DNA of 52,076 bases, taken from Byssochlamys sp. IMV 00236 (Eukaryota; Ascomycota; Eurotiomycetes; Eurotiales; Thermoascaceae). The position numbers were made by a program, and so were the translations under genes. Location of the stretch: NCBI GenBank assembly GCA_001931875.2, contig MSJH02000448.1, forward strand, positions 1 to 52,076, read 5' to 3'. This document shows positions 9,935-21,756 of the stretch, one piece after another. The notes under the pieces were generated by a model that worked only from the letters and a program-made list of their open reading frames with translations, ran no database searches and was not told where the DNA came from. Within the stretch, counting starts at the first letter, position 1, and the number at the start of each line of letters is the position of its first letter.

Positions 9935-10008
9935 CCACTTTGATTGGCTCTTGGGATTGCTTATGTCGGTGATTTAAGTGTGTCCTATTTTACTGTGTCG
10001 GCGGCGAC
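9913..10008 (+). ncRNA. Candidate guide-RNA (omega/fRNA) scaffold at the Fanzor 3' end
   Basis: Two tandem hairpins flank the Fanzor stop codon. The first has stem CGGTG (9913-9917) and CACCG (9925-9929) with a 7-nt loop. The second has AGCCA (9933-9937) and TGGCT (9945-9949), also with a 7-nt loop. A third, GTCG-GCGG-CGAC, lies at 9997-10008. In TnpB/Fanzor loci the guide scaffold characteristically overlaps the 3' end of the nuclease gene, so placement fits. The 3' boundary, where a guide would start, is not visible. This is inference from position and pairing only. Confidence 0.35.
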
Positions 10009-10081
10009 GGCTTGGTCCTGTTTAATAAAAAAATTTTGACTTATTTTTTTTTTTTCTTTCTCTTTCACTTTACATTTAAAA

Positions 10082-11449
10082 ATGAGGTAAAACATTGTAG
10101 TAAAACTATAATCATGAAAAGACTAACGGTTGCTGTAGTAACGAACCTTTAAAGGAAATCCAAGACAACGAAATCGAGGCAAGTATAAGATTATACACAA
10201 TTTGTGAGATTCTGTATATTAAAAAAATTTTTTTTTTTTTCTGTAAATAGTCCAACTGGGAAGAAGTTATCGATAACTTTGATAACATGCACTTGAAGCC
10301 CGAGCTTCTCCGTGGTGTTTATGCATATGGGTAAGCTTGACTTTTTTATATTTTTATATTGCCTTACTTATACTTTAAAATAGTTTCGAAAGACCCTCTG
10401 CTATTCAACAACGTGCTATCATGCCCGTCATCAAGGGCCATGACGTTATTGCCCAAGCCCAGTCTGGTACGGGTAAAACCGCTACTTTCTCCATCTCTGC
10501 TCTTCAATCTATTGATATCTCCCTTGCCGAGCCTCAAGCTTTGATCCTCGCTCCTACCAGAGAATTGGCCACTCAAATCCAAAAGGTCGTCTTGGCTCTT
10601 GGTGACTTTATGGGCGTCAAGGTCCATGCCTGTATTGGTGGTACCAACGTCCGTGAGGATATGGAAACCCTCAAGAACGGTGTTCATGTTGTTGTAGGTA
10701 CACCTGGTCGTGTATTTGATATGATCAACAGACGTGCTTTCAACACAACACACATGAAGTTGTTTATTTTGGATGAAGCTGATGAAATGTTGTCTCGTGG
10801 TTTCAAGGATCAAATCTATGATGTCTTCCAATTATTACCTAACGAAACACAAGTTGTCCTTCTCTCTGCTACTATGCCTGCTGAAGTTTTGGAAGTAACC
10901 AAGAAGTTCATGAGAGAACCTGTTAGAATTTTGGTGAAGCGTGATGAATTGACTTTGGAAGGTATTAAGCAATTCTACATTGCTGTTGATAAGGAAGATT
11001 GGAAGTTGGATACTTTGTGTGATTTATATGAAACTGTCACTATCACACAAGCCGTCATCTTCTGTAACACTCGTAGAAAGGTTGACTGGTTGACTGATAA
11101 GCTCACAGCCCGTGAATTCACTGTCTCTGCTATGCATGGTGATATGGACCAAAACCAACGTGATATTATCATGAAGGAATTCCGTTCTGGTTCCTCACGT
11201 GTTCTCATCACCACCGATTTGTTGGCTCGTGGTATTGATGTCCAACAAGTCTCTTTGGTTATCAACTATGATTTACCTTCTAACCGTGAAAACTACATTC
11301 ACAGAATTGGTCGTGGTGGTCGTTTCGGTCGTAAGGGTGTTGCTATCAACTTTGTTACCAACGAAGATGTTCGTACCATGAGAGAAATCGAACAATTCTA
11401 CAACACACAAATCGAAGAAATGCCCATGAACGTTGCTGACCTTATTTAA
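10082..11449 (+). CDS. TIF1: Translation initiation factor eIF4A (DEAD-box RNA helicase)
   Basis: ATP-dependent RNA helicase of the eIF4F complex that unwinds mRNA 5' leaders. Exons: 10082-10086, 10139-10178, 10251-10330, 10384-11449, giving 396 residues, the normal eIF4A length. All motifs are present: Q motif ([19 protein letters not shown]), I AQSGTGKT, Ia PTRELATQ, Ib [50 protein letters not shown], and a C-terminal tail ending NVADLI. The start is placed by the 5-nt first exon ATG AG. Intron 2 starts with GC (GAG|GCAAGT). Codon use is strongly biased, as expected for abundant expression. AATAAA lies at 11526. The upstream region is only 147 bp and is bounded by the Fanzor gene. Confidence 0.97.
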
Positions 11450-11525
11450 GCATGATTTCTTTTTTTTTACAGGTTGAAAAAAATAAAAAAGACGCTGTTT
11501 TGTATCAATAGTTGATATAGTATTC

Positions 11526-11531
11526 AATAAA
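11526..11531 (+). terminator. Poly(A) signal AATAAA downstream of eIF4A
   Basis: A canonical AATAAA lies 77 bp after the eIF4A stop in an A-rich stretch, in the 197-bp convergent gap before the NF-YC stop. Confidence 0.5.
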
Positions 11532-11646
11532 GAAAAAAGAGTTAAAATAGATTTTATTAAAACAATTCAATACGAACGTTGACAAGACTATATATATAAC
11601 AGGGTTTAAAGGGAGGATGGCTTATAAGAAGCTCATTTATTCATCT

Positions 11647-12638
11647 TTATTGTTCAACCTTGTCACCAGGAGAAGATGACTTGGAACCATTTTGTTCATT
11701 TTCTGATGGTTGAAACGACGGCGGAGATGACGATGTCTGTTGTTGTTGTTGTTGAACTGCAAATTGTTGTAGTTGATATTGATATTGTTGCATTTGCTCG
11801 GGTGTTAATGTAGGATAGTATGCAACAGCAGGATCCATTGCCTAAAAATTGTGTCATTAGCCTTGACTTTTTTTTTTTTTTTTTTTTGCGCTCTTGGGAC
11901 ATGTATATGTGTATACCTGTTGTGCTGTATAAGGAGGGACAGTAGTTCCTTGAGCATAATAGTTGGTATATTCAGGTTGCTCAAAAGGTGCGGCCGTGGC
12001 TGCCTTGAGTGCTTCCTCTCTAGGCACAATATCAATCAAGAAATCACACATGTCCGTCTTTGAGATAGCCGTAGCAATATCAGATCGTTGTAAGGTTCGT
12101 CTCTTGTTCTCCTCGGCATGTATCCTTATGTTTAAGGTTATTCATTGTTTATAATGTAATATATACATACCAAGCACGCTTTGTTATCTCTGTAATGAAT
12201 ATTTCACAACCCTTTGCAAATAAAATGGGCGCCTATACATAAAGTCAGTGCTTCTCCCCTCTTTTTATATCCCTTGTTTTTACTTCTGCACTAATCATCT
12301 ACAAAAAAGAGAGAAATGAGTACAAGTTTCCATTCAACAAAACATGACCTCATTACCTTCACTTCAGGATCTGTCTTCATTACTTTTTTAATACGTGCTA
12401 ATGGCAAAGGATGTGACTTGAAGTCAGAACTGTAACTGTCAACGAGCTGCATTTGTTCTTTCCAAAACTTTCTCAGGTCAAAGGCAGGATTATTGTTAAT
12501 TGTATTGATTCCTGGTCCAACAGGTGCAGCAGTAGCAGGGGCACTTCCAAGAGTAGCGACAGCATTAGCAAAGGCAGTAGACACTTGTTGTTGTTGATCT
12601 GAAACTGAGGAATAGTGATCTGTTGTCTGTTGGGCCAT
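11647..12638 (-). CDS. HAP5: CCAAT-binding factor subunit NF-YC / Hap5
   Basis: Histone-fold subunit of the heterotrimeric CCAAT-binding NF-Y/HAP complex. Five exons (12638-12357, 12298-12284, 12232-12171, 12124-11917, 11841-11647) join to 253 residues. The core reads [45 protein letters not shown], then [20 protein letters not shown] and [19 protein letters not shown], a near-canonical Hap5 histone fold. Exon 2 is only 15 nt (five codons, MISAE), yet is needed to complete this conserved helix. The N-terminus is Q/A-rich; the C-terminus has Q tracts (QQQQQQ) typical of activation regions. Intron 4 contains a long homopolymer. Confidence 0.93.
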
Positions 12639-12799
12639 TTTTTTATATTGTGTGAGAGATAAAAGATCCAATAAAAATTATATATTACTAAATTCAGAGA
12701 TTATTCTCCTCAGCAGCTATCATGGGGGTCCTCGTTTCGTGAGTAAGTTGTACTATAGCTCCATGGCCATTGTTTGCCATTTCGGGAAGCCTTCTTTAT

Positions 12800-13368
12800 T
12801 CGTTAAGCTTGAGCTCAAAGTTGATGCACCAATAATATTATTAACATTGACCCAGCAAGAGGTCTATGCAACGGCACTCGCCTGATTGTCGTACGAATTG
12901 GCAGCTGTATGCTTCAGGCTCGCCTAGTCAATAAGCCGGATGGTCCATTGGGGTGTATACCTGATTTACACTATCTATGCAAGAAAATGATTTACCATTC
13001 ATTCCAACAAGAAAGCAATTTCCTGTTAGGCTATGCTTTTCTGTGACCATCAACAAGTCCCAAGTCCAATTATTGAAATACATGGCCATCGTCCTAAGAC
13101 AGATACCATTTATGCATGGCCAAATATATGTCGCTCTATCAATAACCGCTTCTCTTCCTGGCATCGCAATCCTTCAGCCGGAAAGCTCAAATACAACCAA
13201 CAATGTAGTCTACCCAGAATTATTACTTCACTAACACACCCATCTATGTAACACATCATATGATCGTCAAACATGAATAAGCGTGTAAAGAGGAGTCGGA
13301 GTATGTCGTTAAGCCTGTGGCAGCATGACGATGCGCAAAAACCAGCTTACATGGCTGGAAGCGGCTAA
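12800..13368 (+). mobile_element. Helitron relic: PIF1-like helicase C-terminus plus 3' terminus
   Basis: Frameshifted helicase remains: LELKVDAPIILL, then in another frame NIDPARGLCNGTRLIVVRIG, then in a third DLPFIPTRKQFPVRLCFSVT, INKSQVQLLKYMAIVLRQIP and FMHGQIYVALSITASLPGIA. These match the end of PIF1-type helicases of Helitrons (GLCNGTR, RKQFPVRLCFAMTINKSQGQ, HGQLYVALSR). Conserved G and R positions are mutated (NKSQV, ALSIT). About 110 bp past the last coding match, 13342-13368 has a hairpin followed by CTAA and T, the Helitron 3'-end signature. The Rep/endonuclease part is missing. It lies in the gap upstream of NF-YC and TPI. Confidence 0.78.
13342..13368 (+). other. Candidate Helitron 3' terminus (hairpin + CTAA)
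   Basis: Stem CCAGC (13342-13346) and GCTGG (13354-13358) with a 7-nt loop, 6 nt spacing, then CTAA (13365-13368) followed by T. Helitrons end in a short hairpin a few bases before CTRR and insert before T, so structure, orientation and position relative to the helicase relic agree. Confidence 0.55.
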
Positions 13369-14492
13369 TAATAATAACTATAATAACTACCGGTATAACA
13401 TTCATAAATAATCACATTGACCACATCTATCATACTGATAACATAAACATTCCCTATAAAACTCTCATACAAACGTAGCTTAATAATATTCAACTCTCTT
13501 TTTACAAGGGATCAAATTCACGAGTCATCAACTCGATATATATATATATATATATATATTTTCAATAACAAAGCTTACAAACGAACACTCAAGATCAAAT
13601 TGATGGATTATACGGTCTTTTCAGAATGTAAAGTCGTATTTTATAATACAATTTATACGAAAAAACGACAAGTCAGCGCGGCATTTCTTTCTGAAAATAG
13701 TATACAAAGAAGCAACCAAAGAGGATGACATAATTATCGAGATAATTGTCAATTTAATAACCAAGCTACCCAACTTTGAGTGACTTTCTCCTGTTGGAGC
13801 TACATTATTTATGAGTCTTCTAGTTACACTAAATAAAAGTCACCTGCTCAATCTCTCTCTGTCTCTGTCTTGTCTCTCTATCTGCCTACTCTTAATAGTT
13901 GTCAAGTAACAACAATAACTGTAGTTATTTTTGACGCCGAGTTCGGAGAAGTTTTATTTATTTAGAACCCCAACCACAAAGTCTTCATATAGCTAAAAGG
14001 AAAATGAACAAGTTAAAAGGTCAAGTGTTTATTGATTTGTTTTTTCTATTAAAAAAAATAAAGAAAGATTTTATTATGAAAAAAGGTCACTTAACAAAGT
14101 GTAAGATAAAAGAGATTCTTATGAGGCAAAACAATTGAATAAATAAACCCTTGCTTTGGAAACTTTAAAGACACCCAAAGTAAAGAGAGATTGTAATACT
14201 TTAATGACTATCCAAAACATTCGATATTAAAGGGGATTATTATCCACTATCTATTGATCGCACCATTCACACGCACTTTATCTGCTACATCTTGAACTAA
14301 GATCTTGATTTAAATTCAGAAATATATCCCTGAACACTCTCTCTCACTCTCACTTTTTCTCGGCGGTAATAGGATTTCGTCTTTCTGCCCCAGATGTATT
14401 GTGACTTGGGTATCCAACGCGGTGCATTTAACCTCACATGTTGATTTCACACTTTTTTCTCTCTTTTCTTTTTCATAAAATATTAAAATAAT
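13369..14492. other. Long AT-rich region upstream of TPI
   Basis: No convincing gene. It holds a (TA)n tract at about 13536-13560, a CTCTCTGTCTCTGTC-type pyrimidine tract near 13855-13890, and several A/T runs. Part must serve as the promoter of the highly expressed TPI gene. I see no clear TATA box at the expected distance. Confidence 0.6.
13536..13560. repeat. (TA)n microsatellite
   Basis: About twelve tandem TA units in the intergenic region between the Helitron relic and TPI. Confidence 0.9.
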
Positions 14493-15412
<920 letters not shown>

Positions 15413-15716
15413 GCTGTATAATTTTGACTGTAAAATAAATAAATCAGGTGTTTCATATGAAATCATGCTCTTGTTTGTGTTCCCCGCTTAAATAAAGATT
15501 GGATCTTCGATTGATAATACTTTTATGGAAATTGTCTTATTTTATGCGCTTCACAGCTTTAAAAGAACAATGGATTAACATGTGGACATTATTATTGGAG
15601 CAGAAAAACTTGGTCTAAAAGGTCAAAAGGACATTTATGACGAAGAAAAGACGAAAGCTTATATATACATATATATAAACTATACTCTTTCTTTCTTTCT
15701 TTCTTTATAAACCTTT
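15413..15716 (+). promoter_or_regulatory. TPI 3' region and PHO84-like promoter
   Basis: 304 bp between the TPI stop and the phosphate transporter ATG. It contains TPI polyadenylation-like A-rich sequence, then TATATAAA at 15672-15679, 38 bp before the ATG, and a (CTTT)n tract. I find no CACGTG Pho4-type site in it. Confidence 0.5.
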
Positions 15717-17380
15717 ATGAGCGAATTGAATACAGAAACTATTCTTACTGCAAAAGAAAGAAGACGACTTGCCTTGGAAGAAGTAAGTGAATGACGAATT
15801 CATATGTTGTACTGATATCTGAGTAGATTGACAATGCTAAATTTGGCTGGTATCATATCCGAGCATGTCTTGTCTCTGGCATCGGTTTCTTTACGGATGC
15901 CTACGATATCTTTGCCATTAATCTAGTCTCGACAATGATTGGCTATGTCTACTGGCCGAACGAAGGAAACAAGACACCGCATGATATTGATACGGCGATC
16001 AAGGTGTCTTGTTCTGCAGGTACTGTCATCGGACAACTTTTATTTGGATGGTTGGCTGATCGTGTGGGTCGTAAAAGAATGTATGGAGTGGAGTTGATGA
16101 TCATCATCATCGGTACCGTCGGCCAAACCTTGGTCGGCAATGCACCCGCAGCTTCCTTTTGGGCCGTCATCACCTTTTGGCGTGTTTTTGTCGGTATTGG
16201 GATCGGTGGCGATTACCCGTTATCATCTGTGATCACAGCTGAATTTGCCACTACTCGACATCGTGGTGCAATGATGGCCGCAGTCTTTGCCATGCAGGGT
16301 ATCGGACAGGTCACGGCTAGTCTGGTTGGCATGATTGTCACTGCTGCTTACAAGAGTGCAATTGAAGCAGATCAAATGTATCTGGATTATGTCTGGCGTA
16401 TTGTCATTGGTCTTGGTGCTGTTCCTGCTGTGTGTGCTCTCTATTACCGTCTGACGATTCCCGAGACACCTCGATATACGATGGATGTTGAACATAAAGT
16501 CAGTCAGGCTGAACAGGATGCGAGAAAGTTCTTGCGTGAAAATGGAAAGCCTATTCCTTCTTCTTCTTCTTCTTCTTCTTCTGCAGACACAATCCAGCCC
16601 AAGGCTTCTTGGAAAGACTTTTTTCGTTATTTCGGACGTTGGAGACATGGTCGCGTACTTTTGGGAACAGCGTATTCATGGTTTGCTTTAGACGTCGCAT
16701 GGTATGGCCTCGGGCTTAATAACTCAATTATTCTTCAAAACATTGGATTTGCAGGCGGGCCAGATGCATACAAGTAAGAAGAAAGTGAAAGCAAGAAGAA
16801 ATACTGATTAATTCTCTACAGTGCCGTTTTCAGAACATGTGTGGGAAACGTGATCATCAATCTACTAGGATCTGTACCAGGCTATTGGATCTCAGTGTTC
16901 ACCATTGACAAAATGGGCCGCAAGACGATTCAGATCATGGGATTCACCATGTTGACAATTCTATTTGTCATTCTTGGTTTTGGCTACCATGCCATTATCG
17001 AACGCTCGGTCGTGCTTTTTATCGTCCTCTTCACGATCACACAAATCTTTTTCAATTGGGGGCCCAATACAACAACCTTTGTTGTTCCTGGTGAATGTTT
17101 CCCTACTCGCTACCGATCGACTGCTCACGGTATTTCAGCAGCATCTGGAAAAATAGGATCCATCATTGCTCAGGTTGCCTTTGGTTTACTCAAGGATATT
17201 GGTGGACCGAATGCATGGATTAACCATCTGCTTCAATTATTTGCCTTATTCATGCTCACGGGTCTATTGTCATCGTTTTTGATCAATGAAACAAAAGGAA
17301 AGACGTTGGAAGAATTGTCGCAGGAGGAAAATGCTGATGATGCAGACCAAAATTCGGTAACTGACGATTTAAAAAATTAG
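15717..17380 (+). CDS. PHO84: High-affinity phosphate:H+ symporter, Pho84-like (MFS)
   Basis: Plasma-membrane inorganic phosphate transporter of the MFS PHS family. Exons: 15717-15782, 15827-16773, 16822-17380, giving 523 residues with about 12 hydrophobic segments. Family marks: GFFTDAYDIFAINLVSTMIG in TM1, GWLADRVGRKRMYG between TM2 and TM3, GIGIGGDYPLSSVITAEF in TM4, TIPETPRYTMDVE before the central loop, and FNWGPNTTTFVVPGECFPT in the C-terminal half. The central loop carries a run of eight Ser encoded by a (TCT)n tract. The C-terminus is acidic (EENADDADQN). The next gene starts only 54 bp after the stop. Confidence 0.95.
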
Positions 17381-17434
17381 AATTTTGTCCTACATCTCTA
17401 TTTCTTTCTCCTTTCCTTTCCTTTTTTTTTATAT

Positions 17435-18135
17435 ATGGCTTCTCCTCAGCCTAAATCACCCACATTCAAGTGGCCAATACCTCCTCCTTCAGACCAAGAT
17501 ATTTCAATAAAAGAAATACTCGAAAGATATACAAACGCAGATTTACTTAAACATGTCTTGATGGCGAAATCAGAGGAAGACAAAGTAAATTATTATTTTT
17601 GACTTTTTTTTTTTCTTTACAATATATAAACACACTCTTTTTTTTTATTATTTTTAAATTGGATAAGAGACAAACAGCGCAATACGTTTTAAAAACTGAG
17701 CAAGCCAAGGTCCATCTTCGTCAACTTGACCTTCAACTCGTCAGAATACAACAACAATCTACATATCCTTATTTGGCACCCATTCAACAACAAGTATTAG
17801 CTCGTATCACATCACCCGAAGATTATCCACATTCTGCTCATCCATTATGTCGCCCCTATTTACACCAACCGACAACGCCTGTGTCACCTACAGAAAAGAC
17901 AGGCAAGAAGAGACAACGATCACCATTTTCGGATGATGTATCTCATCGTATCGTCATGGAAGCATTAAAAGCAAAATTGCATCGACCTCAAGAAAATAAA
18001 AGACAGCGAACGTTGCCTAAATTGATCACGTCGACGACGACGACGACAACAACAACAGCAATAAATAATAGTCCGCCCCCTATATTACCACCCATTGATA
18101 TCCATAGACAACCTACTGTAAATAGAGGCCATTGA
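17435..18135 (+). CDS. Uncharacterised Pro/Gln/Thr-rich protein
   Basis: Two exons (17435-17584 and 17668-18135) encode 205 residues. The N-terminal 75 residues look like a small helical domain (ISIKEILERYTNADLLKHVL, then RQTAQYVLKTEQAKVHLRQL), followed by a low-complexity region with basic clusters KKRQRS and NKRQRT that could act as nuclear localisation signals and an eight-Thr run. The family is not recognised; a nuclear regulatory role is only a guess. Its stop lies 45 bp from the stop of the convergent PDI gene. Confidence 0.7.
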
Positions 18136-18180
18136 TTGGTTCTTTTTTTATTTCTCCTTATTTTCATGTATACAAATAAA

Positions 18181-19906
18181 TCATTCCTTTTTCTTTTTTG
18201 GAGTTTCTTGTTCATTTCCTGTGACAGCAAGCAAGATGACCAAGAGAGCCAAAAGGGCGACTGCTCCTGATGAGAACAAGACCCAATAATCCATGATGTA
18301 ATTGACTGCATTGGCTGCATAGCTTATCAACTTGGGAGGCACAGTGGAGATGGGCGTAAGAGTGTCAAGGTGATCAAGAGAGTCCAAGATCTCTTGAGGA
18401 TGAGCCTGGACATCAAAACGTTCTTCATCCTTATTTGTCTTGAAATATTGTTGATGAGATGAGTCGAGGATGACAACAGCTGGTAAATGGACCAGGTTGA
18501 TACCATACGAACGAGAGACAAATGGAGCATACTCCCAAGCATCAAGTTGAGCAAATAGGATGTCATCACGTTGGCATTGTGCTGAGAGATGACGGAAGGC
18601 TTCATGAGAGGATGTATCGGTGGGGTTAAAGAGACCGAGGACGACCAAGCCAGGATACTCCTTCAAGATCTCGCGTGAGTTATGCGGATAGATGGTGGTC
18701 ACCAATGGCTTGCTGTGATTCTTGATCCATGCACTTAAATCTTGATGGCCGTCATACACAAACTGTTGGTTGTCCTTGAGGATGACGATAGCAGGCAGAT
18801 TCGATAGACCAAATCGTTGAGCACTTGAAGGGTCAGATGTGGTATAAAATGGTATTGATTGCAGGTACGAAGGCGCAATTTGTTCGAGCTGCTCGAGATG
18901 TTCCTTGGTTTGCTTCTCAGTCACATAGACCAGATTCACGTCGCTTTTCTTCAACAGGTCGTCAAAGAGTTGGTCTCGACGGACACCACGAACCGCTGAA
19001 CCGGTGTGCTCAAGCGCAAATTCGACAAGGGCATCTGCCTTGCGTTCACCATGGAATTGAATGGACGTACCGTGTATAAAACTAGGAGAAATAATGTGTG
19101 AGATGAATTCTACAAATATATGTCTTTTGTTACTATTTTAATGTAGGCAATCCAGTCACTTTATGTTCATTACACAAGTCTATTAAAGAAATCTAAGACT
19201 TTTGTTCGTTATTGTACCTGCTCTAGTTTACCTTTATTCGATTCACAGTTAACCTCACCCACATTCACCTTATCTTTCAATCGACTTGCAGCCATAACCC
19301 ACTCCCCAGCCAATGTCTGACAGTGCCCGCACCAGGGAGCATAAAACTTGATAAACCAAGGTTCTTTACTTTTAACAATCGCTTCTATTTCTTCACGTGT
19401 AGTAATCGACTTGCTCTCTCCCTTTGTATTTCTGTATGGCTTATTTTGCTCAACAAATTCTTCCAACGTCTGCTGGTTAGGATCAAGTCGCTTCCAAGGA
19501 CCACGGTCTAAGCTGGCTAAGAAAGCGGGGAAAGCCTCGACGTGTTTATCTCGACAGTAGCCTTTGTAGTCATCACAGTTGATCCTCACGAATGCCGTAT
19601 TCTCTTTTCTATATTTAGAGGCTATTTGCTCTACTTGAGTGGCTAAAACAAAGAATAAGAAAAAACAAAATATAAAGATGATGTAGCTTACTTAATTCCT
19701 CACAAGATGCACAGTTTGGCTGAAAGAACTCTACAAATCTAGCAATGCATGTCAGTCTTATATATATATATGCATTCTTTTTTAGATTCTTACAGAGCTC
19801 CTGAACCTCTTGTTTCGATCGTCTTGGGATCAACTTGTTGAATCGTTGCTTGAACTGCATTACTCACTACTAATAACCCAAGTGCGACAGGAAACAAAAA
19901 TACCAT
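18181..19906 (-). CDS. Membrane-anchored protein disulfide isomerase (TMX3/Eps1-like)
   Basis: ER thiol-disulfide oxidoreductase. Five exons (19906-19794, 19738-19692, 19642-19232, 19179-19134, 19081-18181) sum to 1518 nt, 505 residues. There is a signal peptide (MVFLFPVALGLLVVSNAVQA). The first thioredoxin domain has active site CASC (FFQPNCASCEEL) and the second has CGHC (FYAPWCGHCQTL). The NKDLCNEHKVTGLPTLKYFI segment with its cis-Pro crosses two introns. Thioredoxin-like inactive domains follow, then one transmembrane segment (YWVLFSSGAVALLALLVILL) and a cytosolic tail ending KKKKE, which meets the KKXX ER-retrieval rule. The alternative of a 25-nt intron was rejected. Confidence 0.9.
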
Positions 19907-20017
19907 TTTTGGCAATAAAGAACAAAAGAAGAATGAAAAAGATAAAGGAATGCTCTCTTTTATTTTATAGAATATATAAGTGTGTGTGTGTGTGACATTA
20001 TTATTTACACAAAAGCT

Positions 20018-21615
20018 TTAGGCATTGTAACTTGAGGCCGAGACAGAGCCACCTTTTCCAGTCCAGTTGGTATGAATGTAGGTACCAGGGTTATCGAGCA
20101 ATTCATAGGTGTGAGCACCAAAGTAATCACGTTGAGCTTGGATGAGGTTAGCAGGCAGTTTCTCATGACGGAGACCGTCGTAAAAGTTAAGTGCGGTTGA
20201 GAGAGCGGGTGTAGGGATACCAGCTTGAACAGCAGTTGCGATGACCTGACGCCAGGCATCTTGAGCCTTGGCGGTAGCCTCTTGGAAGAAAGGATCAAAC
20301 AAGAGATTCTCCAGACGTGGATTGTTGGTGAAGGCGTCCTTGATTTTGCCTAAAAAGACCGATCGAATGATACAACCTCCACGCCACATGAGAGCAATGC
20401 CTGCAAAATTGAGGTTCCATCCATAGTCGGCACCCGCTTGACGCATGAGCATAAATCCTTGAGCATAAGACACAATCTTAGACGCGTACAGTGCTTGGCC
20501 AAGGGCATCAAGCAACTTCTTTTTGTCGCCTGTGAACTGGCCTTGGGTGGGACCCTTTAGGATCTTGCTTGCTCGCACACGTTCGTCCTTGAGGGAGGAT
20601 AGACATCGTGCATATACAGCTTCACCAATTAATGTCACAGGGATGCCACGGTCCAAAGAATCGATACCAGTCCATTTGCCTGTTCCCTTTTGGCCAGCCG
20701 TGTCGCGAATCTTCTCGACCAGAGCCTTGCCGTCTTGATCTTTGTAACGAAGGATGTCGCGTGTGATTTCGATCAAGAATGAGTCGAGATCGCCCTTATT
20801 CCATGTCTCAAACACGTCAGCCATTTCGTCTTCTGTCAAGTGGAGCACTTCCTTCATAATGTGATAGACTTCAGTGATCAGCTGCATATCACCGTATTCT
20901 ATGTGATATAAGGGACATGATGTATAAATAGAAATGTAGCTTACCTATGCCATTGTGAACCATCTTGACATAATGTCCAGCACCTGATTCACCCACCCAA
21001 TCGCAACAAGGAGCACCATCAGGTGCCTTGGCAGCAATCGCTTGAAAGATAGGCTTGATGTGCTCCCATGCCTTGGGATTACCACCAGGCATCAAGGAAG
21101 GGCCGTAGCGTGCGCCTTCTTCACCACCTGAAACACCTGAACCAACAAAGAGAATACCCTTGTCTTCCAATTCTTTGCAGCGACGAATCGAGTCTGGGAA
21201 ATGTGAGTTACCACCATCAATTACGATGTCACCTTGTTCTAGGTGAGGTAACAGTTGTTCAATAAAGTTATCGACAGCTGAACCAGCCTTGACAAGTAAA
21301 ATAATTTTGCGAGGTCGTTTCAACTTTGAGCAGAATTCCTCGACAGAGTGAGCACCAACGACCTTGGTGCCTAACGGGAATGATCAATAGGCTATTATAT
21401 ATATATATTTATATATATACCTTTGGCTTCGTTTTCTAAAAAGTGATCCACCTTGGAGGTTGTGCGGTTATAGGCACAGACAACAAAGCCGTGATCGTTC
21501 ATATTTAAAATCAAGTTTTGACCCATCACGGCTAATCCAATAAGTCCAACATCAGCACTAACATAGGTGTCAAAAAGATACTTGTTTTAAATCATTCAAA
21601 AACTTACACAGTCAT
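20018..21615 (-). CDS. GND1: 6-phosphogluconate dehydrogenase (decarboxylating)
   Basis: Oxidative pentose phosphate enzyme producing ribulose-5-phosphate, CO2 and NADPH. Exons 21615-21608 (8 nt), 21557-21421, 21370-20945 and 20898-20018 give 483 residues. NADP fold [15 protein letters not shown] starts the protein; [33 protein letters not shown] and catalytic Lys in [17 protein letters not shown] are present; the C-terminal domain ends FNYDG-type substrate contacts and a short tail SVSASSYNA. The 8-nt first exon fixes the start MTVADVGLIG. Length matches the family. Confidence 0.95.
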
Positions 21616-21756
21616 TTCTGATAAAAAGAAGAAAATAAAGTTGACAGAATAAAAAGAGAAGAAAAAAAAAAAAGACTCTTTATATACAATACTTTAAGGA
21701 AGGGGTTTTCTTAACAAAAGATGATGTAAAGCTTTTATTATGCAGTTGCATCATGC

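Noticed and set aside
6114..10081. Terminal inverted repeats bounding the second MULE-Fanzor block
   Set aside because: I compared the A/T-rich flanks by eye and found only low-complexity similarity in direct, not inverted, orientation.
13536..13560. CRISPR-like or other repeat array
   Set aside because: Only simple microsatellites and homopolymers occur in the window; there are no spaced direct repeats.
19205..19232. A 25-nt intron or a stop after KLEQ in the PDI gene
   Set aside because: Using the donor at 19231 and acceptor at 19180 gives NKDLCNEHKVTGLPTLK, matching the PDI fold, and makes total coding length divisible by three.
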